A stretch of 64,000 bases of DNA from Bog-756 sp963727955 (GCA_963727955.1 CAVSII010000003.1:416289-480288); one strand, 5' to 3'; positions 41,962 through 51,543 are shown, numbered from the stretch's first letter. Program-made: numbers and translations. Notes: generated by a model not told the origin, from the sequence alone.

Positions 41962-42127
41962 TTGAGGTCCGCGTAGACGTGAAAGGCGAGCACGGCCACG
42001 ACGCCGGTCACCGTGATGGCGATGGCTGCCGCGTCGACATCGCCCACGCCCAGCGAAGCTCCGTCACCGGCCTCGCCGTACTCGATCCCACGATCCAAAG
42101 CCACGCTCGTCGGTGCAGCCACCCGAA

Positions 42128-42300
42128 CCCAACTGCCGGAGACACTACCGACACTTTCCGACGACCTCACCAAGGGAGAGGCCGATGTCCTCACCATGAC
42201 GGCCGGAGAGATAGCCAACCCCGAGATCGCCGCGCCCCTCTATCTCAGCCCCCCCACACCGTAAAGACCCACATCAAACGCAACTTCGCCAAACCGGCTC
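42128..42300 (+). pseudogene. LuxR-type helix-turn-helix remnant
   Basis: One frame reads LPTLSDDLTKGEADVLTMTAGEIANPEIAAPLYLSPPT; the next continues TVKTHIKRNFAKPAL. Together they align with the LuxR/NarL C-terminal HTH (LTxREREVLxLxAxGxSNxEIAxxLxLSxxTVKTHxxxIFAKL). The frame changes in the C7 run near 42247-42253, and no N-terminal domain is present. It is a relic of a response regulator or LuxR protein. Confidence 0.55.
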
Positions 42301-42448
42301 TTCCGACCGGGCGACCACCTCCGTTGTGCACGCGCCCACCGGCTCGCCTGACCCGCGGCTGCCACTGGAATGACGGCCAGCAACGCCACGATGCCGCCGG
42401 CGGGTGATGCGATGCCGACGCCGAACCCGACGCCGTGGATGCTTCCGG

Positions 42449-43274
42449 TCAACGCCTACCCGCGTTCCGGTAGACGGGGTTTGAGCGATGTCCCAAACGA
42501 TTGAACACACGGGCCGTATGGACCAGACCTCTTGAAACAAGAAGTTGCGCGCGTTCAGCTTTACTCAAGCTCGCTACATCATGGCGCTGCCAATATGTTA
42601 TATCGTCGCCGCTGAAAGTCTCATTTTCCGTACTCGTGTAATAATACAATGCGATTGATCGGCGATCCTCGGCGTGCTCCGTGATCGGGCTGACACCATG
42701 TACTGAGAGGTGGTCCGTGCGGAAAATTACGCAGGTACCAAAGGTCGGCGCCACGCTGACTACTGGGGTTCGCTCTCCCTTACGGAATAGCTGCAACTCG
42801 CCGCCATCTCCAGGCTCCCAAATCGGGTTCAAATATAACAATAAGTTCAATTGGCGATATAGGTCGAGCGTTTTGTAATGATGGAAATCCGTATGAGGAA
42901 CAAGTTGGCCGCCCGGAGGCGAGCAATGAAGCCCCGCTCCCTGAAGGTACGGATCAGGGAGCAATTTCCTCTATTCCAGTGATACTCGACAAAAATCGTA
43001 AAACCGTTGGCGTTTCCAGCTCGTAAATGAGTCGACGCAGAAGATCGGGCATTCTCTCAATATCTGGACAGAAGCTCTTATCGCGAGCATATGAATGTCG
43101 ACGTGTGCTCCAACCGTCCCAGTCAAGATCGGGAAACGCTCGAACGACGTCAGCGGACGTCGGCCTCAGAACATCGAGCAAGACAACGTGCGGAAATGGT
43201 GTGGCGCTTTGATAAGAGGCCCGTAACTTATCCACGTAGTCGGTATCATCATGGCGAAAGTCCACAAGACCCAT
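42449..43274 (-). pseudogene. 2-oxoglutarate/Fe(II) dioxygenase, one-base frameshift, low GC
   Basis: From the ATG at 43274 (GAGGAGGGG upstream) the protein begins MGLVDFRHDDTDYVDKL and has PFPHVVLLDVLRP and LETPTVLRFLSSITGIEE. An extra base in the A3 run (ttt, 42965-42967) shifts the frame; the next frame gives LLPDPYLQGAGLHCSPPGG, HTDFHHYKTLDL (iron ligands HxD), SVHGVSPI (distal His) and RRSIALYYYT (2-oxoglutarate Arg). The span is 826 bases, one more than 275 codons. All catalytic residues are retained. It resembles prolyl-4-hydroxylase-type enzymes and has lower GC than its neighbours, suggesting transfer. Confidence 0.78.
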
Positions 43275-43506
43275 CGGCGTGCCCCTCCTCAACGTGGCGA
43301 CCGGCTCCGTACCAGCGTTAGCGTATCCTGGATCCACCGATTTGAGTCAGTGAGGGAAGTCTGTCCCCTGCGTCGAGCCCCGGCCGTTTCGACGTTCGAT
43401 TCCGGCTCAGGCTCGAGTACCTCCTGCGACAGTAGAGTTACACCGATGTAGTAATGCGGGTCCAACACCAAGTCCGCGATGGGTGATTGCTAGTACGGTG
43501 ACGGGA

Positions 43507-44613
43507 ATGGGCCCGAGCACACTGAGCGACGACCCTGGCGTGCGGGACGTGGACGGCGCGAGCCGTTCGGAGCGGCACCGGGTGGGTCGGGCGGTGCACG
43601 ACCCGGGCCTCGCCGTCGGATACCTCCAGCGCCACGGCGAAAACCTCCAGCGCCACGTCGCCCAGGCCATGTCGCCCCGGGTTCTCTACCTCGACCCGCA
43701 CCACGATCTGCGCCGGAGCGTCTTCGTCGCCAGCAGCCGGCGCAGCGGTTCCACCCTGCTGGCCGAGGCCCTGGCCGCCGGCAACAGATTGCGGCTGATG
43801 TTCGAGCCGATGCGGCGGGACCGGGTGCCACTCGCCCGGGACGTCCCCCAAGGGGTCTTCGTCCCGCCAGACGACGACGCCGCCACTTTGGCCGACGTCG
43901 TCACGCGCGTGCTGACGGGCCGGTTGCGCAGCTCCTGGGCCGACCGCTACAACACGTGCCGGCTGGCGCGGGGCCGGGTGGTGAAGGAGGTGCGGTTGAA
44001 CAACCTGCTGCCGTGGCTGGTCCGCCGCTACCCCGCGGTCCCGATCGTCTACCTGTTCCGCCACCCGCTGGCCACCGCGTGGTCGTCCTACAAGATGCAG
44101 ACGCCGGTCAAACTCGAGGAATACACGTCACAACCCCTCTTGATGGGGGCGTTGACGGCCGCACAGCGTGCGCTGATCGAGCGCACCCCGGCCAAGAAGA
44201 CGGTGCCCGCCTACGTGCTGCGGTGGTGCCTCGAGAACGCTCTCCCGGTGCAGATGCTCGGTGGGGCCGACGTGCATGTCGTCCTCTATGAGGACCTCGT
44301 GCGCGAACCAGCCGCCGAGATGGCCCGCCTGGCCGAGTTCCTCGGCCGCCGACAACCGACGGTGTGGGGCGCGTGGCGCCCGGACCCGGGAGTACTGGCG
44401 CGACCCTCCAACTCTGCCTGGCGCGACGACAAGCAGCGTCCTCCCACGGGCGAGCAACGCGTCGCCGGGTGGCACGAGGCGATGGGTCCTGCGCTGATCG
44501 AGGAGGCGATGACGACGGTCGCCGCGTTCGGACTCGATCGGCTCTACGGCGACGATACCTCGCCCCGCGTGGCTGCATCCGGTGTCCTCCGGGGCCCGCC
44601 TGTTGCCGACTGA
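43507..44613 (+). CDS. Sulfotransferase family protein
   Basis: PAPS-dependent sulfotransferase of about 368 residues. The 5'-phosphosulfate loop is VFVASSRRSGSTLLAEAL, and the 3'-phosphate site is IVYLFRHPLATAWSSYKMQ; a later EDLVREPAAEMARLAEFLGR block is typical of bacterial sulfotransferases that modify trehalose, lipids or polysaccharides (Stf0-like). I start at the ATG at 43507; a GTG at 43483 is also possible, and neither has a strong ribosome site. It is divergent from the oxygenase, and both may modify a surface glycan or secondary metabolite. Confidence 0.85.
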   Translation: MGPSTLSDDPGVRDVDGASRSERHRVGRAVHDPGLAVGYLQRHGENLQRHVAQAMSPRVLYLDPHHDLRRSVFVASSRRSGSTLLAEALAAGNRLRLMFEPMRRDRVPLARDVPQGVFVPPDDDAATLADVVTRVLTGRLRSSWADRYNTCRLARGRVVKEVRLNNLLPWLVRRYPAVPIVYLFRHPLATAWSSYKMQTPVKLEEYTSQPLLMGALTAAQRALIERTPAKKTVPAYVLRWCLENALPVQMLGGADVHVVLYEDLVREPAAEMARLAEFLGRRQPTVWGAWRPDPGVLARPSNSAWRDDKQRPPTGEQRVAGWHEAMGPALIEEAMTTVAAFGLDRLYGDDTSPRVAASGVLRGPPVAD

Positions 44614-45229
44614 CGCAGGGATCCGCAGAGAGGCGCTGTGGCATAGTTGCCGGGTGCCGCTGGTCGATCTCGACCAGCTCGAAGGGCCGGACGCGCCTGC
44701 CAGAAGTTCGACCAGTTTGCGCCCGAGTCGGTGGTTAGCCCCAACGTCTGCGATTGACCTTGGTTCGCCGTTCCCGGCCTGCATCAAGGACATCCTTAGG
44801 AGCTTCGTCACATTAGTGGCGGGGGTGGGATTTGAACCCACGACCTTCGGGTTATGAGACCCATTTGGGCCGTCCACCAGGTATTCCACCAACCGACCTG
44901 GTACCACCGATTTGACCCTCGATCTGGCACGACGGGTAAGTAAGCGTCCTGAGCACCGGATCACTCGATGACGTGCGGATCCGAATCCGCGGGATCTTCG
45001 TGGGATGAACCATCGGGTCGGCGTAGCCTGGGCTCGAGGACTCGAGGTCCTGCCCGCTCAAATCGCAGAAGAAGTCTCCGTCACCTTGCTGGCGGGCGAA
45101 GCGCCCGCAAGCGATCACCCGCCAGCACCACCGCTCCGAGCGCCCACCACCTTCACTCCCCGCTGCCTAGCGGACCTGACATCGCGTTGTGTTGTGAGTT
45201 CAAAGCAGAACTGAGGACCGACTCGGGCG
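44614..45229. other. Intergenic region containing a tRNA fragment
   Basis: About 615 bases between the sulfotransferase and the DrrB-type permease. Apart from the tRNA-fMet fragment at 44816-44858 I see no gene; frames that cross it translate the tRNA fragment (NPKVVGSNPTPAT) and are artefacts. Confidence 0.6.
44816..44858 (-). repeat. Exact 43-bp copy of the 3' half of tRNA-fMet (att-like)
   Basis: This sequence is identical to 60651-60693, the part of the intact tRNA-fMet gene from the anticodon loop to the 3' end, in the same orientation. The 5' half of a tRNA is absent: the required GGCGGGG-complementary acceptor strand is not present upstream. Such a 3' fragment is the usual mark left by an element integrated at a tRNA gene, so this is the candidate distal attachment site of an island ending at 60.6 kb. 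Confidence 0.85.
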
Positions 45230-46006
45230 CTACTGGGCGGTGGCCGATGGCGTGCCGCGGCGATAGACGCCCAGGGAGAGGGTGTAGAAGACGACAAAGA
45301 TACCTGAGGCCCATGCCACGGCACCCCAGATGTGGGGGCCTGGAGTGCCGTCGGCCAGCAATGAGCGCATGGTCTCGACGATCGGCGTCATCGGCTGGTT
45401 GTCGGCAAACGCACGCAGCGCAGGGGTCATAGACCCGGTCGGTACGAACGATGGACTGATGAAGATGAGCAGTATCAGTACGTAGCTGAAGGCGCCGGCG
45501 CCTTCAGCTGTCTTGGCGAATAGGCCGAAGAATATTGCCAGCCAGGTGGCGGCCAGGATGAGGAGCACCAACACCCCGCAGAACACCAGCCACGCGGTGA
45601 GGTCCGCCGCTGGGCGGAATCCGACAACGAGCGATACCACCACCACCAGGACGCAGGAAAAGAGATTGGACAGCGTCGACGAAAGGGCCTGCCCGCCCAG
45701 GACCGACGAGGGTGCCACTGGCATGGTCCGAAACCGGCTGATAATGCCCCGGTGGAGGTCCGTGCTGAGACGCACCGCTGCGTAGGCGATGCCGCTGATC
45801 ACGGTCAGGATGACGACCCCGGGGGTGATGAAGTCGACGTACTTGATCGAGCCGGTCTGCGTACCGATTGCCCCGCCGAACACATAGACGAACAACAGCA
45901 ACATGGCTATCGGCATCAAGACGACGGTGATGATGGTGTCCATGCTGCGCGTGGTGTAGCGCAGACTTCGCTTCGTCATCGTCCAGGTGTCAGCGAACGT
46001 CCGCAT
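45230..46006 (-). CDS. ABC-2 permease, DrrB type
   Basis: Membrane subunit of 258 residues with six predicted segments: MRTFADTWTMTKRSLRYTTRSMD, TIITVVLMPIAMLLLFVYVFGGAI, then GGQALSSTLSNLFSCVLVVVVSLVVGFRP and LILLIFISPSFVPTGSMTPALRAFADNQPMTPIVETMRSLL, the typical DrrB signature. Pairs with the ATPase upstream, whose 3' end it overlaps by 17 bases, and probably exports an antibiotic or lipid. The start at 46006 is preferred; the frame upstream to 46129 lies inside the ATPase gene. Confidence 0.92.
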   Translation of the reverse strand: MRTFADTWTMTKRSLRYTTRSMDTIITVVLMPIAMLLLFVYVFGGAIGTQTGSIKYVDFITPGVVILTVISGIAYAAVRLSTDLHRGIISRFRTMPVAPSSVLGGQALSSTLSNLFSCVLVVVVSLVVGFRPAADLTAWLVFCGVLVLLILAATWLAIFFGLFAKTAEGAGAFSYVLILLIFISPSFVPTGSMTPALRAFADNQPMTPIVETMRSLLADGTPGPHIWGAVAWASGIFVVFYTLSLGVYRRGTPSATAQ

Positions 46007-46979
46007 GGCGGTCCCTCTCGTCGAGGATCTTGAGGAAGACGTCGTCCAGCGTCGGCAGCTGCCGTGAGAACTCGGTCGGCTCGATCTCGGCGTTCTTGAG
46101 CTGGATGAACACGTCGGCAATATCGCCAACCGAACCGCTCGTGGCGACCATCAGCTTGGAGTCCACCCGGCTGACGCTGTGCCGGTCACCGAGTACACGC
46201 TCGGCCGCCGAAAGTTGCGCCTCCTCGCCGAACTCCAGCTCGACGAGCCCGGCCGGCATCATGGCCTTCAGTTCGTCCGCGGTGCCTGTCGCCACAATCT
46301 CTCCACCGTGGAGAATAGCTATCTCGTCGGCGAGATGGTCGGCCTCTTCCAGATACTGGGTGGTCAAGAAGACCGTGGTTCCGGTCTCGACGAGTTGCCG
46401 GATCGTCAGCCACATGTCGTTACGGCTCTTGGGGTCGAGGCCAGTGGTGGGCTCGTCAAAGAAGATGATCGAAGACCTGCCCACCAGGCTCATGGCGATG
46501 TCCAGCCGGCGTCGCATCCCCCCCGAGAAGGTCACCAGACGGCGGTGGGCAGCGTCGCTGAGCTCGAACTTGTCCAGCAGGTCCGTCGCAGTCCGGCCGG
46601 GATCAGCGACGTGGCGCAGCTGGCCCATCATCACAAGGTTCTCCCGAGCGGTGAGAACGTCGTCAACGGCAGCGGACTGTCCGGTCACACTGATGCGCCC
46701 GCGGACCTCAGCGGATTGCGCGGCCACGTCGAATCCGGCGACGCTCGCAGTGCCGTCGTCCGCCTTGAGCAGGGTGGTCAAGATGTTGATCGTCGTCGTC
46801 TTGCCCGAGCCGTTTGCCCCGAGAAGGGCGAAAACCGTGCCTCGCCGGACGGTAAACGAGACATCTTGGAGCACCGTCACCTGCTTGTAGCTCTTGGCGA
46901 GGTTTCGTACTTCTATCGCATTGCCTGTTACGTCGCCGGACACCGTCTCGCCCGACTCGCTTTCGGCCTTCCTCCTCAT
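45990..46979 (-). CDS. ABC transporter ATP-binding protein, DrrA type
   Basis: ATPase of 329 residues. Walker A GANGSGKTT, FELSDAAHRRLVTFSGGMRRRLDIAMSL signature region, Walker B IIFFDEPTTGLDPKSRND and FLTTQYLEEADHLADEIAILHGGEIVATGT are characteristic of DrrA. The C-terminal domain (about 250-329) ends PTLDDVFLKILDERDRHADVR. The start overlaps the regulator stop by ATGA and the end overlaps the DrrB gene. It is homologous to the ATPase at 1-463. Confidence 0.94.
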   Translation of the reverse strand: MRRKAESESGETVSGDVTGNAIEVRNLAKSYKQVTVLQDVSFTVRRGTVFALLGANGSGKTTTINILTTLLKADDGTASVAGFDVAAQSAEVRGRISVTGQSAAVDDVLTARENLVMMGQLRHVADPGRTATDLLDKFELSDAAHRRLVTFSGGMRRRLDIAMSLVGRSSIIFFDEPTTGLDPKSRNDMWLTIRQLVETGTTVFLTTQYLEEADHLADEIAILHGGEIVATGTADELKAMMPAGLVELEFGEEAQLSAAERVLGDRHSVSRVDSKLMVATSGSVGDIADVFIQLKNAEIEPTEFSRQLPTLDDVFLKILDERDRHADVR

Positions 46980-47478
46980 GGTGACGTCACATCGTTGGGA
47001 AGCTCACCAGCGGCACGCAGCACCTCGCGGTGTGCTCTCCACTCCTGCTGCCAGACCGGCATCCGCTCCACCAGGAACCCGGCGAAGGCGAGCCATTCCA
47101 ACAACAGCGCTTTTCGCTCGGGTGACTCATCGGCAAGCAGGGCCAGACCCTCTCGGGCGAGGTCCGCCTGCTCCTGATACTCAGAGACGTCGAATCCCGT
47201 GGCGTTGGGGCTTGTCATGTCGACGCGCACCCGGTCCATCCGCTCGCCCGCCGCCCGGGAACGCCGGATGAGCTTGAGGGTCTCCAATGTGTTGACGGCG
47301 TTCGCGATTGCGCTCCGGCTCGCGAGCAGTGCCTCGGCCAGCTCGCTGATGCTCTGTTCCGCGGGTCACAGACCGTCAGGTAGCCGATCAGCCGGCCAAC
47401 CATCGGAGCCATGCCGTAACGCCGGGCATAGAAGCGCCCGGCATGATCGGCGAACGTCAACTCGGCGTCACTGGGCAC
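46976..47478 (-). pseudogene. GbsR/MarR-type regulator, one-base frameshift
   Basis: The frame from the ATG at 47478 gives MPSDAELTFADHAGRFYARRYGMAPMVGRLIGYLTVCDP, then the family continues EQSISELAEALLASRSAIANAVNTLETLKLIRR in the next frame, to the stop at 46976. The change lies in the CCGCGG stretch at 47357-47367. The span of 503 bases is one short of 168 codons, so one lost base explains it. The stop overlaps the ATPase start by ATGA. This would be the regulator of the DrrAB exporter, now broken unless the lesion is an error. Confidence 0.75.
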
Positions 47479-47640
47479 GTCTTCAGTCTACATAGAAAAC
47501 GAATATCACACAAATCTGCGGTATTTCAGGTATGAATCTTGTCGGGAGGTCAACGCATCGGCTTCATTTGCCCTATCAGCGACCATCCATGATGAGCTGC
47601 TTCGTGGGGGGAGCGCCCCAGACAGCTTAATTGTGAGCTA

Positions 47641-47670
47641 TTGACTAGATATATACACTTAGCGTATGCT
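47641..47670 (+). promoter_or_regulatory. Promoter of the second PadR operon, leaderless
   Basis: TTGACT (47641-47646), 18-bp spacer, TATGCT (47665-47670), then seven bases to the PadR ATG at 47678. With no room for a Shine-Dalgarno sequence, the message is probably leaderless. The XRE gene at 58441 shows the same spacing (TACACT at 58428-58433, seven bases, ATG). Confidence 0.6.
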
Positions 47671-47677
47671 CTCAGGT

Positions 47678-48202
47678 ATGAGCGTCCCCATGGCCCTGCT
47701 CGGCCTCCTCGATCGCGAACCGAGCCACGGCTACGACCTGAAGCGCGATTACGACACCTACTTCGGGCGCGGCCGACCGCTGCCCTACGGCCAGGTGTAC
47801 GCCACGCTCTCCCGCTTGGCGAGAGACGGGAAGGCGATCGTCGGGGACGCCGAGCCAGGAGCCGGTCCCGATCGCAAGCGGTACAACATCACCGAGACCG
47901 GCCGGAACGAGGTCGAGGTGTGGCTCGCGGAGCCCATCCCCGCCGAGCCCCACCTGCAGACCGATCTGTTCGTGAAGGTCGTCCTGTCGCTGATGCTCGG
48001 TCGCCGGGCCGAGGAGTACCTGGACGCCCAGCGCGCCGCACACCTGCACCGGATGCGCGAGCTCACCGACCTCAAACATAAGGGAACCCTGATCGATTCG
48101 CTCCTCGCCGACCACGGTCTGTTCCACCTCGAGGCCGACCTCCGCTGGATCGACCTCACGACCGCTCGCCTCACCGCACTCGCCACGGAGGTTGCCTCAT
48201 GA
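47678..48202 (+). CDS. PadR family transcriptional regulator (copy 2)
   Basis: Regulator of 174 residues, about 25 differences from the PadR at 18874-19398: same MALLGLLDREPSHGYDLKRDY helix, YGQVYATLSRLARDGK and PDRKRYNITETG wing, and the same C-terminal domain. The start is set by that alignment; the in-frame ATG at 47666 lies inside the -10 region. Overlaps the ABC ATPase by ATGA. It lacks the perfect palindrome seen before copy 1, keeping only GCTCTCAGG, so regulation may have diverged. Confidence 0.92.
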   Translation: MSVPMALLGLLDREPSHGYDLKRDYDTYFGRGRPLPYGQVYATLSRLARDGKAIVGDAEPGAGPDRKRYNITETGRNEVEVWLAEPIPAEPHLQTDLFVKVVLSLMLGRRAEEYLDAQRAAHLHRMRELTDLKHKGTLIDSLLADHGLFHLEADLRWIDLTTARLTALATEVAS

Positions 48203-48915
48203 ACACGCCCAACGGTTCTGCCCTCATCCCGCCCGGGGGCACGATCATCGAGGCGCAGGACCTCGTGCTCTCCTTCGGCGAGACCCCGGCGCTGCGCGAC
48301 GCCAGCCTGTCCGTGCAGCGGGGCGAGATCGTGGCCGTCATGGGCCCGAGCGGATCGGGCAAGTCGACGCTGCTGCACTGCCTCGCCGGCATCCTGGTCC
48401 CCACGTCGGGCCGGGTGATTTTCGACGGGCAGCGCATCGACACGCTGCGCGAGGAGCGGCGAAGCCGGCTCCGCCGAGACCGTTTCGGCTTCGTCTTCCA
48501 GTTCGGCCAGCTCGTCCCGGAGCTCACAGCCGAGGAGAACGTCGCCCTCCCACTCCTTCTGGGCGGGATGCGCCGCCAACAGGCCCTGGCCCGAGCGCGG
48601 AGCTGGTTCGCCCGGCTCGAGCTCGACGGGCTGGAAAGCCACCGGGCGGGCGAGATGTCAGGGGGCCAGGCCCAGCGGGTCGCCCTGGCGCGGGGCATGG
48701 TCGCGCAGCCAGACGTGCTGTTCGCCGACGAGCCGACCGGTTCACTCGACTCCCTGACCGGTGAGCTCGTCATGAACTTGATGACCAGCGTGGCCCGCGA
48801 GGAGGGGATCACGGTCGTCCTCGTCACCCACGAACCCCGCGTCGCCGCCTACGCCGACCGCGAGGTGATCGTGCGCGACGGCCGGGTCGCCAGCCCGGTG
48901 GCGGTCGGCGCATGA
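48199..48915 (+). CDS. ABC transporter ATP-binding protein, MacB/LolD type (copy 2)
   Basis: ATPase of 238 residues paralogous to 19395-20114. Walker A GPSGSGKST, Q-loop FVFQFGQLVPELTAEENV, signature MSGGQAQRVALARG, Walker B DVLFADEPTGSLD and H-loop VVLVTHEPRVAAYADR are intact. ATGA overlaps join it to PadR upstream and the permease downstream, the same arrangement as in copy 1. Confidence 0.94.
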   Translation: MNTPNGSALIPPGGTIIEAQDLVLSFGETPALRDASLSVQRGEIVAVMGPSGSGKSTLLHCLAGILVPTSGRVIFDGQRIDTLREERRSRLRRDRFGFVFQFGQLVPELTAEENVALPLLLGGMRRQQALARARSWFARLELDGLESHRAGEMSGGQAQRVALARGMVAQPDVLFADEPTGSLDSLTGELVMNLMTSVAREEGITVVLVTHEPRVAAYADREVIVRDGRVASPVAVGA

Positions 48916-51145
48916 TCCGGCTCGGCCTCCGGCTGACCTTGGGGAGTGGTCGTGAAGCCCTCCTGCGGGTCCTCGTCACCGCTGCTGCGGTCGCCCTCGG
49001 CGTCGGCTTGTTGCTGGCCGCCTTGGCCGGCATCAATGGTCTCCACGCCCAGAGCGATCGGGGTGCCTGGCTGAACTCGGCGGTGCAGCCGACACCGCCG
49101 ACCTCGCCCGCCAGCGGCCTGTGGTGGGAACCGAGCACCGACTCGTTCGGGGGTCAGCTCATCGACCAGATCGACGTCGCGGCGGCCGGGCCGGGCGCGC
49201 CCATCCCTCCCGGAATGTCCCGCCTGCCTGGTCCGGACCAATACTTCGCCTCGCCCGAGCTGGTGAGCCTGCTTCGCTCCCAACCCGCCGACGAGCTACG
49301 TGATCGCTACCCCGGTCGGCTGGTGGGCACCATCGGCAGCGCGGGACTGCCGTCGCCGAACTCGTTGATCATCGTCATCGGTCACAGCGTCGGCCAGCTC
49401 TCGAAGCAGCCGGCTGCCATCGAGATCGGGGCGATCCACCGCGGGCTGGCGAATTGCTATGGCTGCCAGAGCGTGGTCGGGAGCGGGCCGGTTCTGGAAT
49501 TCATCCTGGTCGGCGGGGCCGTGGCGCTCGTGCTGCCGATTCTGATCCTCATTGCGACGGCGAGCCGACTGTCGGCCGTCCGGCGCGAAGAGCGCTTCGC
49601 CTCTATGCGGCTGGTCGGCGCCACTCCTCGCCAGATCTCGACGATTTCGGCCGTCGAAGCGGTCATCGCCGCCCTCGCCGGAGTCGTCCTCGGTTTCGGA
49701 CTCTTCTTCGCAGTCCGACCACTGCTGTACCACGTGCCGTTCACCGGGGCCCCGTTGGCGCAGGGTGACCTCTCCCTTCACGCCGTCGACATCCTCATCG
49801 CGGTGGTCGGAGTCCCCATCGCCGCCGTCGTCTCCGCACGTCTCGCGCTGCGCCGGGTACAGATTTCGCCGCTAGGAGTGACGCGACGGGTCAGGAGGCG
49901 CCCACCGGGGATCGCCCGGATCGTTCCCTTGCTGGCAGGCATCGCCTTCCTCGCCTACTTCGACGCGGCCGGAAAGCCCGGCGCCATCGGGAGCCAGCTC
50001 CTCGAGCTCCTCGTTGGATTCGCGCTGCTGATCGTGGGTCTGGTTCTGGCCGGGCCGTGGTTCACAACGGCAGGGTCGCGGATCATGGCGAAGAGAGCGA
50101 GTGGCCCCGCCACGCTCATCGCCGGTCGTCACCTCCTCGACAACCCCAAGGCTGCCTTCCGCTTTGTCAGTGGCCTCGTCATTGCCCTCTTCGTCGCCAG
50201 CGCGGCGATCGGTGCCCTCAGCTCGGTGACGCAAGTAACCGGAGGGGCAGCGCCGACGCCAGTCTGAGTACCCTCGCGGACCCGTTCTGCACCTATTCGA
50301 CCACCGACTGCCCCACGGCGTCCGTAGTGGCTTCCGTCCCTCCCTCGGTCCTTGACGAGCTCCGGGCGACGCCGGGGGTGCAAGGGGTGGCGGTGGTCCA
50401 TGAGGCTCCCAACCAGACGCAACAGGGGCGATCGTTCGGGGTGGTCGCCTGTGCCGAACTCGCCAAGACTCCGGCCATCGGCCGATGCGCACCGCGGGCC
50501 ACCGTGGCGTCCGTCGGATACTTTCTCTCGAAGGTCCTGGGGCACACCGCCAACGCGTCGTCCACGACCTGGCCCTCTTGGAACCTGTCGGCGACGCAGC
50601 TCGCATCCATCCCAGTGAGCGCGGTCGTCGTCGCCACGAACGGGTCTTCGGGTGCGATCGAACGGGTGCGAACGGAGCTCGAGCGCGCATTCCCGCTCCA
50701 GGGCACACCGGTGACCGTGGAGGCGCTCGGTCCCTCGACGGCGCGCCTGCTGACCATGATCCAGGCCATGACTGACGTGATCATCGTGGCCAGCCTGATC
50801 ATCGCTGCGTGCAGCCTGGCCGTGAACATCGCGGCCGGTCTCACTGAGCGGAGGCGGCCATTCAGCCTGCTCAGACTTACAGGGGTCCCGCGAAAACTCC
50901 TGCACCGGGTCGTAACGCTGGAGAGTGCGTTGCCCCTGCTCCTCGTCGCTGCGGTCTCCATCGTCGTCGGGCTGCTGGCGGCCGCCCTCTACCTGCACTC
51001 GCAGGTGGGGCTCGCCTTCAGCCTTCCGGGACTCTCCTACTGGATCACGGTGATCGGAGGGCTGGCCGCGTCGATGGCGATCATCGCCGCGACGTTCCCC
51101 ATCCTCGATCGGATCACAGGGCCCGAGGTCGCCCGGAACGAGTGA
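48912..51145 (+). pseudogene. FtsX-like ABC permease (copy 2), one-base frameshift
   Basis: Paralogue of 20111-22348. The first frame runs 451 codons and ends after IGALSSVTQVTGGAAPTPV; the second frame carries SLSTLADPFCTYSTTDCPTASVV through to IVVGLLAAALYLHSQVGLAF and GPEVARNE at 51145. Copy 1 has FGALSSINAAAS then TLADPFCSFSTTDC at this place. One lost G in the G4 run at 50244-50247 accounts for it: 2234 bases is one short of 745 codons. If real, the protein loses its second extracellular domain and last FtsX bundle and the exporter is dead. Confidence 0.8.
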
Positions 51146-51150
51146 CCACG

Positions 51151-51543
51151 ATGGCCAAACCGAAGAGTGCCGTTCGTCGGGCCCCATTGACCGTCCTCAC
51201 GGCACTCGCAGCACTCTGTGCGGGGGTGTCGTTCGCCGGCTGTTCGTCGCCTCCGGACGAGGGAACCGTTGCCGGCACACTCCAGGCTGTCGGTGGCCCG
51301 GCTGGGACGATGCCGCGACCGCTCAGCGGCTCCGTCACCTTCCATGGGTCGGACGGGAACATCGCCACCATCGACCTCTCCGCCAACGGCCGGTTCTCAG
51401 CCCACTTGCCCGTCGGTCGCTACACCGTCGCAGGGCGGAGTCCCCAATTCAAAGGGGGTACCGGCGTGTGTCAGGCACCACGACCGGTCACCGTGGCCAA
51501 CGACGTCTCGAGCCGCGTAGCAATCGATTGCCGGGAGAGCTAG
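51151..51543 (+). CDS. Lipoprotein, last gene of second PadR operon
   Basis: Secreted protein of about 130 residues. A basic start (MAKPKSAVRRAP), a hydrophobic stretch TVLTALAALCAGVSF and the lipobox AGC mark it as a lipoprotein anchored outside the membrane. The mature part (GSVTFHGSDGNIATIDLSANGRFSAHLPVGRYTVAGRSPQF, then CQAPRPVTVANDVSS) looks like a small beta-sandwich of the carboxypeptidase regulatory type. A GTG at 51142 overlaps the permease stop (GTGA), so translation may start there. Copy 1 has no such gene. It may be a substrate-binding or assembly partner of the exporter. Confidence 0.75.
   Translation: MAKPKSAVRRAPLTVLTALAALCAGVSFAGCSSPPDEGTVAGTLQAVGGPAGTMPRPLSGSVTFHGSDGNIATIDLSANGRFSAHLPVGRYTVAGRSPQFKGGTGVCQAPRPVTVANDVSSRVAIDCRES

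Noticed and set aside
42240..42452. Hydrophobic minus-strand frame (ASPAGGIVALLAVIPVAAAG) as a permease
   Set aside because: Possibly another permease shred, but too short and without flanking similarity to support.
44816..44900. A complete tRNA gene at the left fragment
   Set aside because: Only the anticodon loop, T arm and 3' acceptor strand are present; no 5' acceptor strand or D arm that pairs can be drawn.
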